A stretch of 64,000 bases of DNA from Gammaproteobacteria bacterium. Its GTDB lineage: Bacteria; Pseudomonadota; Gammaproteobacteria; Steroidobacterales; Steroidobacteraceae. The translations under genes were made by a program, and so were the position numbers. The notes beneath the pieces were generated by a model, which was not told the DNA's origin, ran no database searches, and saw nothing but the letters and a program-made list of their open reading frames with translations. This document shows, in pieces, positions 35,681-43,555 of this stretch. Every line of letters starts with the position of its first letter. The first letter of the stretch is position 1. The stretch lies in assembly GCA_021323735.1 (NCBI GenBank), contig JAJPKM010000026.1:1-64000 (forward strand), given 5' to 3'.

Positions 35681-36961
35681 ATGCGCCTGTCGTTTCCCCC
35701 AGCCCGCTCCTACTACCTCCTCGGCAATGCGGCGGCGCCCCGCCCCGCCCTGCAGGGCGAGATCAAGGCGGACGTCTGCGTGCTCGGCGGCGGCATCGCG
35801 GGGTGCTCGGCCGCGCTACACCTGGCACAAAGAGGCTACCGAGTCGCGCTGCTCGAGGCTCGGAGCGTGGGCTATGGAGCCTCGGGCCGCAGCGGCGGCC
35901 AAACCATTTTCGGATTGGCGGCGAGCCAGCAGAAGCTCAGCGTGGAGGTGGGAAGAGCCGATGCACATCGATTGTTCAACCTCTCGGTCGAGGCATTGGA
36001 TCTCACGCAATCGCTGATTCGCGAACACGCCATCGATTGCGACTATCACCCCAACCATGTGCACGTCGCTCTGAAAGCCCGCCACGTGCAGGAACTTCGC
36101 CAATGGGCCGACGAGCTCCGCGATGAATATGCCTACGAGTCGGCAAGCATGCTGGATCGCGAGGAAACTCACGCCCATGTGCACAGCGACCGATATCTTG
36201 CAGGGCTGCTCGACCGCCGCAGCGGACACCTGCACCCCCTCAAGTACACCCAAGGTCTGGCGCGCGCCGCGGAAGCCGCCGGCGCCGCCATCTATGAGAC
36301 TTCGGAAGTGCTGCACTACCAGGACGGACCCCAGGTATCCGTACACACGGCACAGGGCACCGTACGCTGCGCCCATCTGGTGTTATGCGGCAATGCCTAC
36401 ATCGGTGCCGTGGCCCCGGCGCTGGCGCGGCGGATCCTGGGCGTGGGCACGTACATCATCGCGACGGAACCGCTCGGCGAGGCGATGGCTCACGACCTGC
36501 TGCCCACCAACGCCGCCGTTGCCGACATCAACTGGATTCTGGATTACTTCAGGCGCTCACAGGATCATCGCCTGCTGTTCGGCGGACGAGTCAGTTACAG
36601 CTCGGTGCAACCACCGCGCCTCGCCGATTCCATGCGCAAGCGCATGGTGCGTGTCTTCCCGGCGCTGGCGCACGCCAAGATCGACTATGCCTGGGGCGGC
36701 TACTTGGACATCACCCTGAGCCGAGCGCCGAACTTTGGGCGCCTGTCGGCCAATGTGTACTACCTACAGGGCTTTTCCGGCCACGGCATCGCGCTGGCAG
36801 GGCTGGCAGGCAAACTGGCGGGTGAAGCGATTGCCGGTACCGCGGAGCGTTTCGACGTGTTCGCACGCATTCCGCACCGGGATTTCCCCGGCGGCCCCAT
36901 TTTCCGGCGGCCGTCGCTGATGGCCGCCATGCTGTACTACCGGCTGCGGGATTTGCTTTAG
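35681..36961 (+). CDS. puuB: Gamma-glutamylputrescine oxidase
   Basis: An FAD-dependent amine oxidase of 426 residues (DAO family) that oxidises gamma-glutamylputrescine to the aldehyde. It begins with the family's SYYLLGNAAAPRPALQGEIKA, then the FAD motif VCVLGGGIAGCSAALHLA and GYGASGRSGGQ. The C-terminal half shows RLLFGGRVSYS, WGGYLDITLSRAPNFGRL and the flavin-contacting YLQGFSGHGIALAGLAGKL. The ATG at 35681 was chosen because upstream in-frame residues do not resemble the family. Divergent from puuD. The next enzyme, PuuC aldehyde dehydrogenase, is not in this window. Confidence 0.92.
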   Translation: MRLSFPPARSYYLLGNAAAPRPALQGEIKADVCVLGGGIAGCSAALHLAQRGYRVALLEARSVGYGASGRSGGQTIFGLAASQQKLSVEVGRADAHRLFNLSVEALDLTQSLIREHAIDCDYHPNHVHVALKARHVQELRQWADELRDEYAYESASMLDREETHAHVHSDRYLAGLLDRRSGHLHPLKYTQGLARAAEAAGAAIYETSEVLHYQDGPQVSVHTAQGTVRCAHLVLCGNAYIGAVAPALARRILGVGTYIIATEPLGEAMAHDLLPTNAAVADINWILDYFRRSQDHRLLFGGRVSYSSVQPPRLADSMRKRMVRVFPALAHAKIDYAWGGYLDITLSRAPNFGRLSANVYYLQGFSGHGIALAGLAGKLAGEAIAGTAERFDVFARIPHRDFPGGPIFRRPSLMAAMLYYRLRDLL

Positions 36962-36971
36962 GACGCGCTCC

Positions 36972-37382
36972 TCAGCTCGGTTTTTCGGAGGCGGCGAAGC
37001 TCGCGGACAATTTCTGACCGGTATCGAGCAGCGTGACGGAATTCAAACCCCCGCCGTGAGAGCCGTCGCGCAACGGATTGAATTCGACACTGACTCGATC
37101 GCCGGGCTTGATCGAATTGCGGGTCCAACCGCCGCGCGTCAGTACACCCGGGCTGGTGGTTTCGAAGCTCCACTCCTGCGGCTCGCCACCGCCCTCCGGC
37201 TGCACCACCACCCAAATCACGGAATGGGGGTTGGTCCATTGAAAGCTCTTCACGGTGCCCTTGAACGTCAGTACACGGGTCCGATCATAGACCGCGAAGG
37301 AGTGGTGCGCCGCGACCGGCCATGACGCCAGGGCCGCTGCCGCCAACAGGATTGTGCCGAGGGCGTGCTTCAACCGTGACAT
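36972..37382 (-). CDS. DUF6152-type small secreted protein
   Basis: A protein of about 136 residues with a signal peptide (SRLKHALGTILLAAAALASW, then PVAAHHSFAVYD). The mature part, HHSFAVYDRTRVLTFKGTVKSF then NPHSVIWVVV and DRVSVEFNPLRDGSHGG, matches my memory of the DUF6152 family, a small beta-rich domain of unknown function. Several ATGs in frame (37382, 37400, 37403, 37418) make the start uncertain; 37382 gives the shortest classical signal. It lies 118 bp after the gene at 37501-38322 and is probably cotranscribed. Function unknown. Confidence 0.75.
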   Translation of the reverse strand: MSRLKHALGTILLAAAALASWPVAAHHSFAVYDRTRVLTFKGTVKSFQWTNPHSVIWVVVQPEGGGEPQEWSFETTSPGVLTRGGWTRNSIKPGDRVSVEFNPLRDGSHGGGLNSVTLLDTGQKLSASFAASEKPS

Positions 37383-37500
37383 CTTCAATCGTGAAATCAT
37401 CATTCCTGCCCGATTCATTACTTGATTCGCTGACGCTTTCATTGGTGCTGGATTGGTAGCCTGATTCATTTCCGCTTTCATTCGTCTCTGCTTTGACCTG

Positions 37501-38322
37501 TCATTTCGAGTCGGAACCCACCGGTACGCCTTGGTGGAACTTGATGGGCGCAAAAATCGAATTGCCATCCTTGTCGACGGCGTCGTTGTAGCTACCCTGC
37601 TCGCAAACGCCCTCGACGATGTCGTATTTCTGCGCCCGCTGCCGAATGTACTTGCGCGTGGTCTTCCATGGTTTGGACAGCAGCTTGTTCGCGGTAATTT
37701 CCAAATCGTCGGCCAATGTGTGGCCATCCAATATATGGATACGTTCGACGATATGCATGTCGCCGTTGTTCGGCACACCCACCGCTTCATTGACCGCGAG
37801 ATAAGCCTGCGGCAGCAGTGCGACGGTGTCCACCACCAGCGTCTGTCCCTCCCAATGGCCTATCGAGTGGCCGTGGAAGCTGGGGTCGGGGTCCTGAGGA
37901 TGCGGCCGGCCGTCGGTATAAATGCGGCGCAATCGATTGCCGTCGCCCTCGCCCAGCAGCGTGACCCGTCCCGGCGTCAGCAGTATCTCGAATGCATTGT
38001 GCGTGATGAGCATGTAGCTCGGCATCCCGGTCGGGAAACAGTGGTCAATGATCGGGAACGGCCGGCCGGCTTTCTCTTCGGCGTACATGTGCTCGACCTG
38101 CTTGGCGATCTCGGGCTTCCAAGGCGGCGGATTGCTGCGCTCTTGCGCGACTTGATCGCTGATCAGCGGCGTCCACACCCCGCCTAAGTCCGGCAGCTTC
38201 GCCATGGCCTGCCAATCGCTCAAGGTCGGCGGCGGATTGATCGGTTCATTCCCGGCGGCCGCGAACGCAGTGTGCGCCGCAATGCCAAAGCCTATCAGGG
38301 GCCAGAAGCGATGGATTTTCAT
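37501..38322 (-). CDS. Secreted protein of unknown function, partner of the DUF6152 protein
   Basis: A 273-residue exported protein with an N-terminal signal (IHRFWPLIGFGIAAHTAFAA). Striking segments are NPPPWKPEIAKQVEHMYAEE, CFPTGMPSYMLITHNAFEIL, GRPHPQDPDPSFHGHSIGHW and EGQTLVVDTVALLPQ. The paired His/Asp-rich 'SFHGHSIGHWEG' region could bind a metal, but this is inference. I recall similar proteins encoded beside DUF6152 genes in aromatic-degrading proteobacteria, yet no activity is known to me. The upstream neighbour rlmKL ends 40 bp away, so the pair could be read from the same transcript. Confidence 0.8.
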   Translation of the reverse strand: MKIHRFWPLIGFGIAAHTAFAAAGNEPINPPPTLSDWQAMAKLPDLGGVWTPLISDQVAQERSNPPPWKPEIAKQVEHMYAEEKAGRPFPIIDHCFPTGMPSYMLITHNAFEILLTPGRVTLLGEGDGNRLRRIYTDGRPHPQDPDPSFHGHSIGHWEGQTLVVDTVALLPQAYLAVNEAVGVPNNGDMHIVERIHILDGHTLADDLEITANKLLSKPWKTTRKYIRQRAQKYDIVEGVCEQGSYNDAVDKDGNSIFAPIKFHQGVPVGSDSK

Positions 38323-38362
38323 GCGCGCAAAGATTACCCGAAGCCGGCCCCAGGTGGCCAGA

Positions 38363-40528
38363 TTATTTGAATTTCACGCTGAAACAGCGGTGGATGCGCG
38401 CGTGGCGTTCAAAATCCTTCGGGATGGTCGCCGCGCTCAAGTCCTCGATGGCGAGGTCGGCGAGGGCCGCTTCGTCCAATTTGAAACGGGTGTAGTTGGT
38501 GGAAAATACCAGGCGGCCCGAAGCCCGCAGAAGCTTCAATGACCGACGAATCATCCCCACGTGATCGCGCTGCACATCGAGCACGCCTTCCATACGCTTG
38601 GAATTGGAAAAGGTAGGCGGGTCCAAGAATATGAGATCGAATCGCGGACCTCGCGACTCCTGCTCCTCGAGCCAGGCCAGGCAGTCCGCGCGGTACAATT
38701 CGTGGTTGGTGCCGGGAAAGCCGTTGAGCAGCAGATTCTCGTGAGCCCAATCCAGATAGGTGTTCGAGAGATCGACGCTCGTGGTGCTGCGTGCCCCACC
38801 CGCCGCGGCGTACACCGTCGCCGAACCGGTGTAGCAAAACAGATTCAGGAAATCCGTGTCCTTTGCCCACTCACGCAGCTTGGCGCGCATGATGCGATGA
38901 TCGAGAAATAGCCCGGTGTCCAAGTAGTCGCGGAAATTGACCCAGAATTTCAGTCCGCCCTCCTGGACGGCATGCCGCTCGGCGGCATTGGCGCGCTTTT
39001 CATATTGTTCGGCACCCTTCTGCGGTTTGCGCACGCGCGAATGAATCTGCATCAGGGGAACGCCCAGCACTTCGGGCAATACCGCCAGCACTTCGCGCCG
39101 CCGCTCGCGCGCGCTCTCCTGATTGACCGTCTTCGGTGGTGCGTATTCCTGCACATACGCGTGTCGCGCCGCCCGGCCGTAAAGATCGATGGCAAAGGCG
39201 TACTCCGGCATGTCCGCGTCGTATACGCGAAAACAATCGATGCGTTCGCGTTCCGCCCAGGGGTCCAGGCGCTGCAGGTTCTTGCGCAGGCGGTTGGCGA
39301 ACATTTGCGCGCCCGGGCGGCTCGACCAATCGGCGCGCACCTCTTCGGCCGGCCGTTCCGCGCTGGCTTCATTCACGTCGAAGCGCAGAAGGCGGCACTC
39401 GATGGTGCCGTTGAACACGCGATGCGTGCGCTTGGCAAAAATCCCTAAGTTGCGCGCCAGCGGCGGGTTGCCGGTGAGAATCGCTGCCTGCCAGCCCTGG
39501 AACCTGTCGCGCAGCGCCGCGCCAAGCTCGGAGTACAGTGCCGGCAGTCCCGACTCCGCGCCAATCCGCTCGCCATAGGGCGGGTTCGCGACCACCAGCC
39601 CCAGGTCAGCCTTGGGCCGCGTCACTTCGCTCAAGGGTCGCTTCTCGACATGCAACCACTCGCCGACGCCTGCTTGGCTTGCGTTGGCGATGGCCATGCG
39701 CACCGCCTCGGAATCGATGTCCGAACCGAGTATGCAGCGCCGCGGCGTACGGGCCGCCCGCCGAGCGCGGGCTTCCGCGCCCAATCGAGCCCATAGTTCT
39801 GCGTCGTGACCGCGCCAACCCAGGAATCCAAAGTACTCGCGCTCCAGCGCCGGAGCTGCATCCGCCGCGATCAGGGCACCCTCCGTCAGGAACGTACCGG
39901 AACCGCACATGGGATCCAGGAGCAGCCCGCCCTGCTCTGCGATGCCTGACCATCCGGCGCGCAGCAGTACGGCAGCCGCAACGTTCTCCTTCAGGGGTGC
40001 GCGGCCGCCTTCGCTGCGATAACCCCGCCGATGCAGACTTTCGCCGGAGAAATCCACCGACAGCAAGGCCGTGGGACCCTCGACATGCAAGTGCAGCAGC
40101 ACATCGGGACGCTCGGGCTTTATGTTCGGCCTCTCGCCGGTCGCATCGCGTAAATTGTCGCAGACTGCGTCTTTGAGCAGCTGGGAGCCGTAGATCGTAT
40201 GCCGGATGGACTCGTTCCCGCCGCTGCTGTCGCACGCCAGAGTCGCGCCCGGGGCGATGTGCTCGCGCCAGTCGATACGCTTTACCGCCTCGTAGACGCT
40301 CTTCGAGCTGCCCGCGTCGATGGATCCCAAACTCAAGAGCACGCGCGTGGCGGTTCGCGACCATAGGCAGGCCCGGTAGCCGACTTCGAGCGTGCCTTGA
40401 AACTTGACGTCATGGCTGCGTTCGCGAATGTCCTGCGCGCCGAACTGCGCCAGCTCTTCTGCCAAAACGGAGGCGGCACCCACCGGGGCGGTGGCGATCC
40501 AATAGCGAATGTTGTCGTCGGCGCTCAA
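38363..40528 (-). CDS. rlmKL: Bifunctional 23S rRNA methyltransferase RlmK/RlmL
   Basis: A 721-residue fusion of two rRNA methyltransferases that modify 23S rRNA at m2G2445 (RlmL half) and m7G2069 (RlmK half). The N-terminal THUMP region is followed by the RlmL catalytic motif VVANPPYGERIG, with SAM-binding DPMCGSGTFLTEGAL. The RlmK half has NLFCYTGSATVYAAAGGA and LDPPTFSNSKRM. Length matches the gammaproteobacterial fusion. The start is a TTG at 40528 that overlaps the exonuclease stop by four bases (TTGA), with AAGGAAG about 11 nt upstream. Confidence 0.95.
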   Translation of the reverse strand: MSADDNIRYWIATAPVGAASVLAEELAQFGAQDIRERSHDVKFQGTLEVGYRACLWSRTATRVLLSLGSIDAGSSKSVYEAVKRIDWREHIAPGATLACDSSGGNESIRHTIYGSQLLKDAVCDNLRDATGERPNIKPERPDVLLHLHVEGPTALLSVDFSGESLHRRGYRSEGGRAPLKENVAAAVLLRAGWSGIAEQGGLLLDPMCGSGTFLTEGALIAADAAPALEREYFGFLGWRGHDAELWARLGAEARARRAARTPRRCILGSDIDSEAVRMAIANASQAGVGEWLHVEKRPLSEVTRPKADLGLVVANPPYGERIGAESGLPALYSELGAALRDRFQGWQAAILTGNPPLARNLGIFAKRTHRVFNGTIECRLLRFDVNEASAERPAEEVRADWSSRPGAQMFANRLRKNLQRLDPWAERERIDCFRVYDADMPEYAFAIDLYGRAARHAYVQEYAPPKTVNQESARERRREVLAVLPEVLGVPLMQIHSRVRKPQKGAEQYEKRANAAERHAVQEGGLKFWVNFRDYLDTGLFLDHRIMRAKLREWAKDTDFLNLFCYTGSATVYAAAGGARSTTSVDLSNTYLDWAHENLLLNGFPGTNHELYRADCLAWLEEQESRGPRFDLIFLDPPTFSNSKRMEGVLDVQRDHVGMIRRSLKLLRASGRLVFSTNYTRFKLDEAALADLAIEDLSAATIPKDFERHARIHRCFSVKFK

Positions 40529-41964
40529 GAAACGCAGGCTTCCTTGGCGGCGCGCAGATCATGCCAGACGAGATTGGGATGATTCGAGAAATAACGCAGC
40601 AGCATCTTGTAGACATCGACATCGAAGACACCGTATGCGTGCCGCGTACTCAAGGCCGCCAGTTCTTCCTCGGTTCGAGCAGAACCCAAGTACATCCAAT
40701 GTTCGAGCACGTGGAACTCGCCTTCCAATGTACCGTCGGACGAGAACTCGCCCACCGCCCGTTCACGCAGCGCGATGCGTCCGGGGAAAGGCCAGCTCTT
40801 GATTTTCAATGCCGACAGGGCCAGTTGCACCCGCATGTTGTGCAGCATGAGCGGCTCCTTTCCGGTACACGCGCCGCGGCACTTGCCGATCTGCGAGGCG
40901 AAGCAGGAACCGGAACTCTCCTCCAGCCCCAGCACCTTGAGACACAGCTGTTGGGCACGGGCAATGTCGGCGAGCGCCTTGAGCGCATCCTTCTGCGAGT
41001 GAAACACGCCGAAGCTCTGCGCAAGATCTTCGGTTTCCAGGGTATCGATGCGGCGGATTTGCACACGACCGGAAGAGTCGGCCGCCGGCCGCAGTGTGAC
41101 CGCTTCGGTGTGGCTCTTATGATGCCGGTTATGCAGCGGCTTTTGCGACCGGGTCCAGCTCGACTCGAGGAGCATGGCGCCGAGTTCGCCCGCGGTCTGC
41201 ACCCAGTCGACACGCTGTACCAGGGCGCCCCATGTCCGCCCGCGCGGGCCCGCGCGCTCATCGGCGAGCTGCGCCAGAATCCTGCTGCGCAGCGAATTGC
41301 TCCTGCCGATGTACAAGAGGACATCGTTCTCGCCGAAGAATCGATACGCTCCCGGCGTGTCCGGCAGTTCATCCGCCAGACCCGGCGGCAAATGCGCGGG
41401 CAGCTTCGGCGTTGAAAGCGCGGCCTGCGCGGCTGCGGCGGCCAGCGCTTGCGCCGGTATTTCGCGCTTAAGCTTCAGCCACAGGTCCTTGAGCACCCGC
41501 GCATCGCCCAAGGCGCGGTGCCGGGCGCTGCAGGCCAGGCCATGACGCTCGATCAAGGCATCCAAGTTGTGCCGGGCATGTTCGGGAAACAGGCGACGTG
41601 AGAGCTTGACAGTGCACAGAACTTCGGCCGCGTAATCCACGCCGACTTTGCGAAATTCGCCGCGCAGAAAGGAGTAGTCGAAGCGCGCATTGTGGGCGAT
41701 GAACACCGCACCGCGCAGCTTTTCGAGCACCGTTGCGGCGATGTCCGCGAAGCGTGGCGCTTCGGCCACCATCTCGCTACTGATGCCGGTGAACGCTTCG
41801 ATGTAGGGGGAAATCGAGCACTCGGGATTCACCAGGGAACTCCATTCATCGACCAGCACGCCGTTTTGGACACGCACCACGCCGACTTCGGTGATGCGAT
41901 GGCAGGCTGGGTTGGCACCTGTCGTTTCCAAATCAACGAATACTAGGTGGTCAGCCGCGTCCAT
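40525..41964 (-). CDS. DEDDh exonuclease fused to a GIY-YIG nuclease domain (Cho/DnaQ-like)
   Basis: A 479-residue protein. The N-terminal DnaQ-like 3'-5' exonuclease shows VFVDLETTGANP (Asp/Glu), HNARFDYSFLRGEF and HRALGDARVL (His and last Asp), so the DEDDh set is complete. From about residue 200 a GIY-YIG domain follows (PGAYRFFGENDVLLYIGRSNSLRSRI), like the N-terminal nuclease of UvrC or Cho. A cysteine-bearing segment CFASQIGKCRGACTGKE resembles the region after the UvrC nuclease. A DNA-repair role is inferred. The start ATG 41964 overlaps the aguB stop by 14 bp; the earlier in-frame start lies inside aguB and is not family-like. Confidence 0.87.
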   Translation of the reverse strand: MDAADHLVFVDLETTGANPACHRITEVGVVRVQNGVLVDEWSSLVNPECSISPYIEAFTGISSEMVAEAPRFADIAATVLEKLRGAVFIAHNARFDYSFLRGEFRKVGVDYAAEVLCTVKLSRRLFPEHARHNLDALIERHGLACSARHRALGDARVLKDLWLKLKREIPAQALAAAAAQAALSTPKLPAHLPPGLADELPDTPGAYRFFGENDVLLYIGRSNSLRSRILAQLADERAGPRGRTWGALVQRVDWVQTAGELGAMLLESSWTRSQKPLHNRHHKSHTEAVTLRPAADSSGRVQIRRIDTLETEDLAQSFGVFHSQKDALKALADIARAQQLCLKVLGLEESSGSCFASQIGKCRGACTGKEPLMLHNMRVQLALSALKIKSWPFPGRIALRERAVGEFSSDGTLEGEFHVLEHWMYLGSARTEEELAALSTRHAYGVFDVDVYKMLLRYFSNHPNLVWHDLRAAKEACVS

Positions 41965-42820
41965 CGAGCGACAACAAGGGGGAGTAAAGATCGGGCCGCC
42001 GATCGCGGAAAACACCCCAGGCCTGACGATAGCGGCGCACCTCATCCAGATCGAAGCTTGCTGTCAGCACCGATTCGGTCTCGCGATCCGCTTCGGCGAG
42101 CTTTTCACCCGTCGGGGAGGCGATGAACGATGAGCCGTAAAATGTCATGGTGTACTTTTCACCCTTCTCGGTGCCGATGCGATTCGACGCGACCACCGGC
42201 ATGACATTGGCGGCGGCGTGCCCCTGCATGGTGCGCTGCCAATGGCCGCTGGAGTCGATACTGGCATCCTGGGGTTCCGAGCCGATCGCGGTGGGGTAGA
42301 GCAGGATCTCAGCGCCCATCAAGGCCATGGACCGCGCCGCCTCGGGAAACCATTGGTCCCAGCAAATCGCGACACCCAAATTCGCGTAGCGCGTCCGGAA
42401 TACGCGAAATCCGGTATCGCCCGGCGAGAAATAGAATTTCTCGTGATAGCCGGGGCCTTCCGGAATATGCGACTTGCGATAGCTGCCGAGAACCGACCCG
42501 TCCGCGTCGAGAATGACCACCGAGTTGTAGAAGGCGTTGTTGGCGCGCTCGAACACGCTGATCGGAAGCACGACTTGCAGTTCATGCGCCACGCGGCGGA
42601 AATGTTCGACCGCGGGATGCCCCTCGAGCGGCAGCGCGAGTTCCAGATGCCGCGCAATGTGATCCTTGCAGAAATACGGCGTCTCGAACAATTCTTGCAA
42701 CAGGATCACCTGGGCGCCCTGCTTCGCCGCCTCGCGAACGAGTTTCTCGGCGCACGCCATGTTGGCGTCCCGATCCCAACTGCAGGCCATTTGGGTGGCC
42801 GCTACCGTTACCGTGCTCAT
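41951..42820 (-). CDS. aguB: N-carbamoylputrescine amidase
   Basis: A 289-residue nitrilase-superfamily amidase hydrolysing N-carbamoylputrescine to putrescine, carbon dioxide and ammonia. The catalytic triad is Glu43 (LLQELF), Lys116 (YRKSHIPEGPGYHEKFYF) and Cys153 (AICWDQWFPEAAR), in AguB wording. It completes the agmatine route started by AguA (7225-8358). It lies 17 bp downstream of puuR and is coupled to the exonuclease gene, an odd grouping of polyamine and DNA/RNA genes in one operon. Confidence 0.94.
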   Translation of the reverse strand: MSTVTVAATQMACSWDRDANMACAEKLVREAAKQGAQVILLQELFETPYFCKDHIARHLELALPLEGHPAVEHFRRVAHELQVVLPISVFERANNAFYNSVVILDADGSVLGSYRKSHIPEGPGYHEKFYFSPGDTGFRVFRTRYANLGVAICWDQWFPEAARSMALMGAEILLYPTAIGSEPQDASIDSSGHWQRTMQGHAAANVMPVVASNRIGTEKGEKYTMTFYGSSFIASPTGEKLAEADRETESVLTASFDLDEVRRYRQAWGVFRDRRPDLYSPLLSLDGRG

Positions 42821-42837
42821 GGGGTTGTATGCTACCC

Positions 42838-43386
42838 TTAAAAACTGGGCGGCGAGCTAGCGCTGACGATCTCGCAATCTTCCCGCCCGACATTGCGGAA
42901 TCGGTGCGGTAGGGAGCTCTTGAAGTAGTAGGCATCGCCCGTGTTCAAGACACGCGATTCGCCGCCTACAGTGAGTTCGATTTTCCCCTTGACGATCACC
43001 CCGCCCTCCTCGCCGGTATGCGTCAGCATTTCCTCGCCGGTGTCGGCGTTCGGCGTGTAGCGCTCGTGCAGAATCGACATGCCGCGTTTCGCCAGTCGTC
43101 CGCCGACCAGCCGCAGCTCCACGCTGGCGGTGCCGATGTTCGCCAGTTCTTCGCGCGGGAAGAACACCTGTGGCTTCCCGCCCAAGTCCAGGGTGAAAAA
43201 GTCCGCGAGCCCCATCGGGATGCCGTCGAGCACTTTTTTGAGCGAACCGACCGAAGGGCTGACGCGATTTTGCTCGATGAGCGAAATCAATCCATTGGTA
43301 ACCCCTGCGCGCTTGGCAAGCTCCCGCTGCGACAGACCGTACATCTGCCGCACGGCCTTCAAATGGGTACCTACGTCCAAACTCAT
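42838..43386 (-). CDS. puuR: PuuR-like XRE/cupin transcriptional regulator
   Basis: A 182-residue regulator with an N-terminal XRE helix-turn-helix (LSQRELAKRAGVTNGLISLI, residues about 18-37) and a C-terminal cupin sensor (THTGEEGGVIVKGKIELTVG and PHRFRNVGREDCEIVS). In E. coli PuuR represses the puu genes and is relieved by putrescine; the context here (aguB downstream, puu genes nearby) supports the same role. Its own start is preceded by a perfect 20-bp palindrome containing TATAAT 7 nt from the ATG, with no ribosome site, so it is probably autoregulated and leaderless. Confidence 0.88.
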   Translation of the reverse strand: MSLDVGTHLKAVRQMYGLSQRELAKRAGVTNGLISLIEQNRVSPSVGSLKKVLDGIPMGLADFFTLDLGGKPQVFFPREELANIGTASVELRLVGGRLAKRGMSILHERYTPNADTGEEMLTHTGEEGGVIVKGKIELTVGGESRVLNTGDAYYFKSSLPHRFRNVGREDCEIVSASSPPSF

Positions 43387-43387
43387 A

Positions 43388-43407
43388 CTGTCTATTATAA
43401 TAGACAG
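43388..43407. promoter_or_regulatory. Perfect 20-bp palindromic operator with embedded -10 element
   Basis: CTGTCTATTATAATAGACAG reads identically on both strands. It contains TATAAT in each direction, starts one base upstream of the puuR ATG and lies about 150 bp upstream of the divergent transaminase gene. A repressor bound here would cover the puuR -10 box. It is the natural candidate for the binding site of PuuR itself. The rest of the 169-bp gap shows nothing else I can support. Confidence 0.65.
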
Positions 43408-43555
43408 ATCGCGTAAGAGAGAAGCTAAAATTGAGCTGAGTGTCGATTTTCCTTATCATCGAGTGACCTTCAATGCCCCTCAAAGTGCATGGCTTTTATT
43501 GCCCTCGAGGACCTTCAAGGCCACGACGCCAAGGACAACGCAAGGACTTATCGCC

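Noticed and set aside
43079-43555. Upstream extension of the transaminase to 606 residues
   Set aside because: The extension is antisense to puuR and crosses the palindromic operator; the family N-terminus begins at the ATG at 43556.
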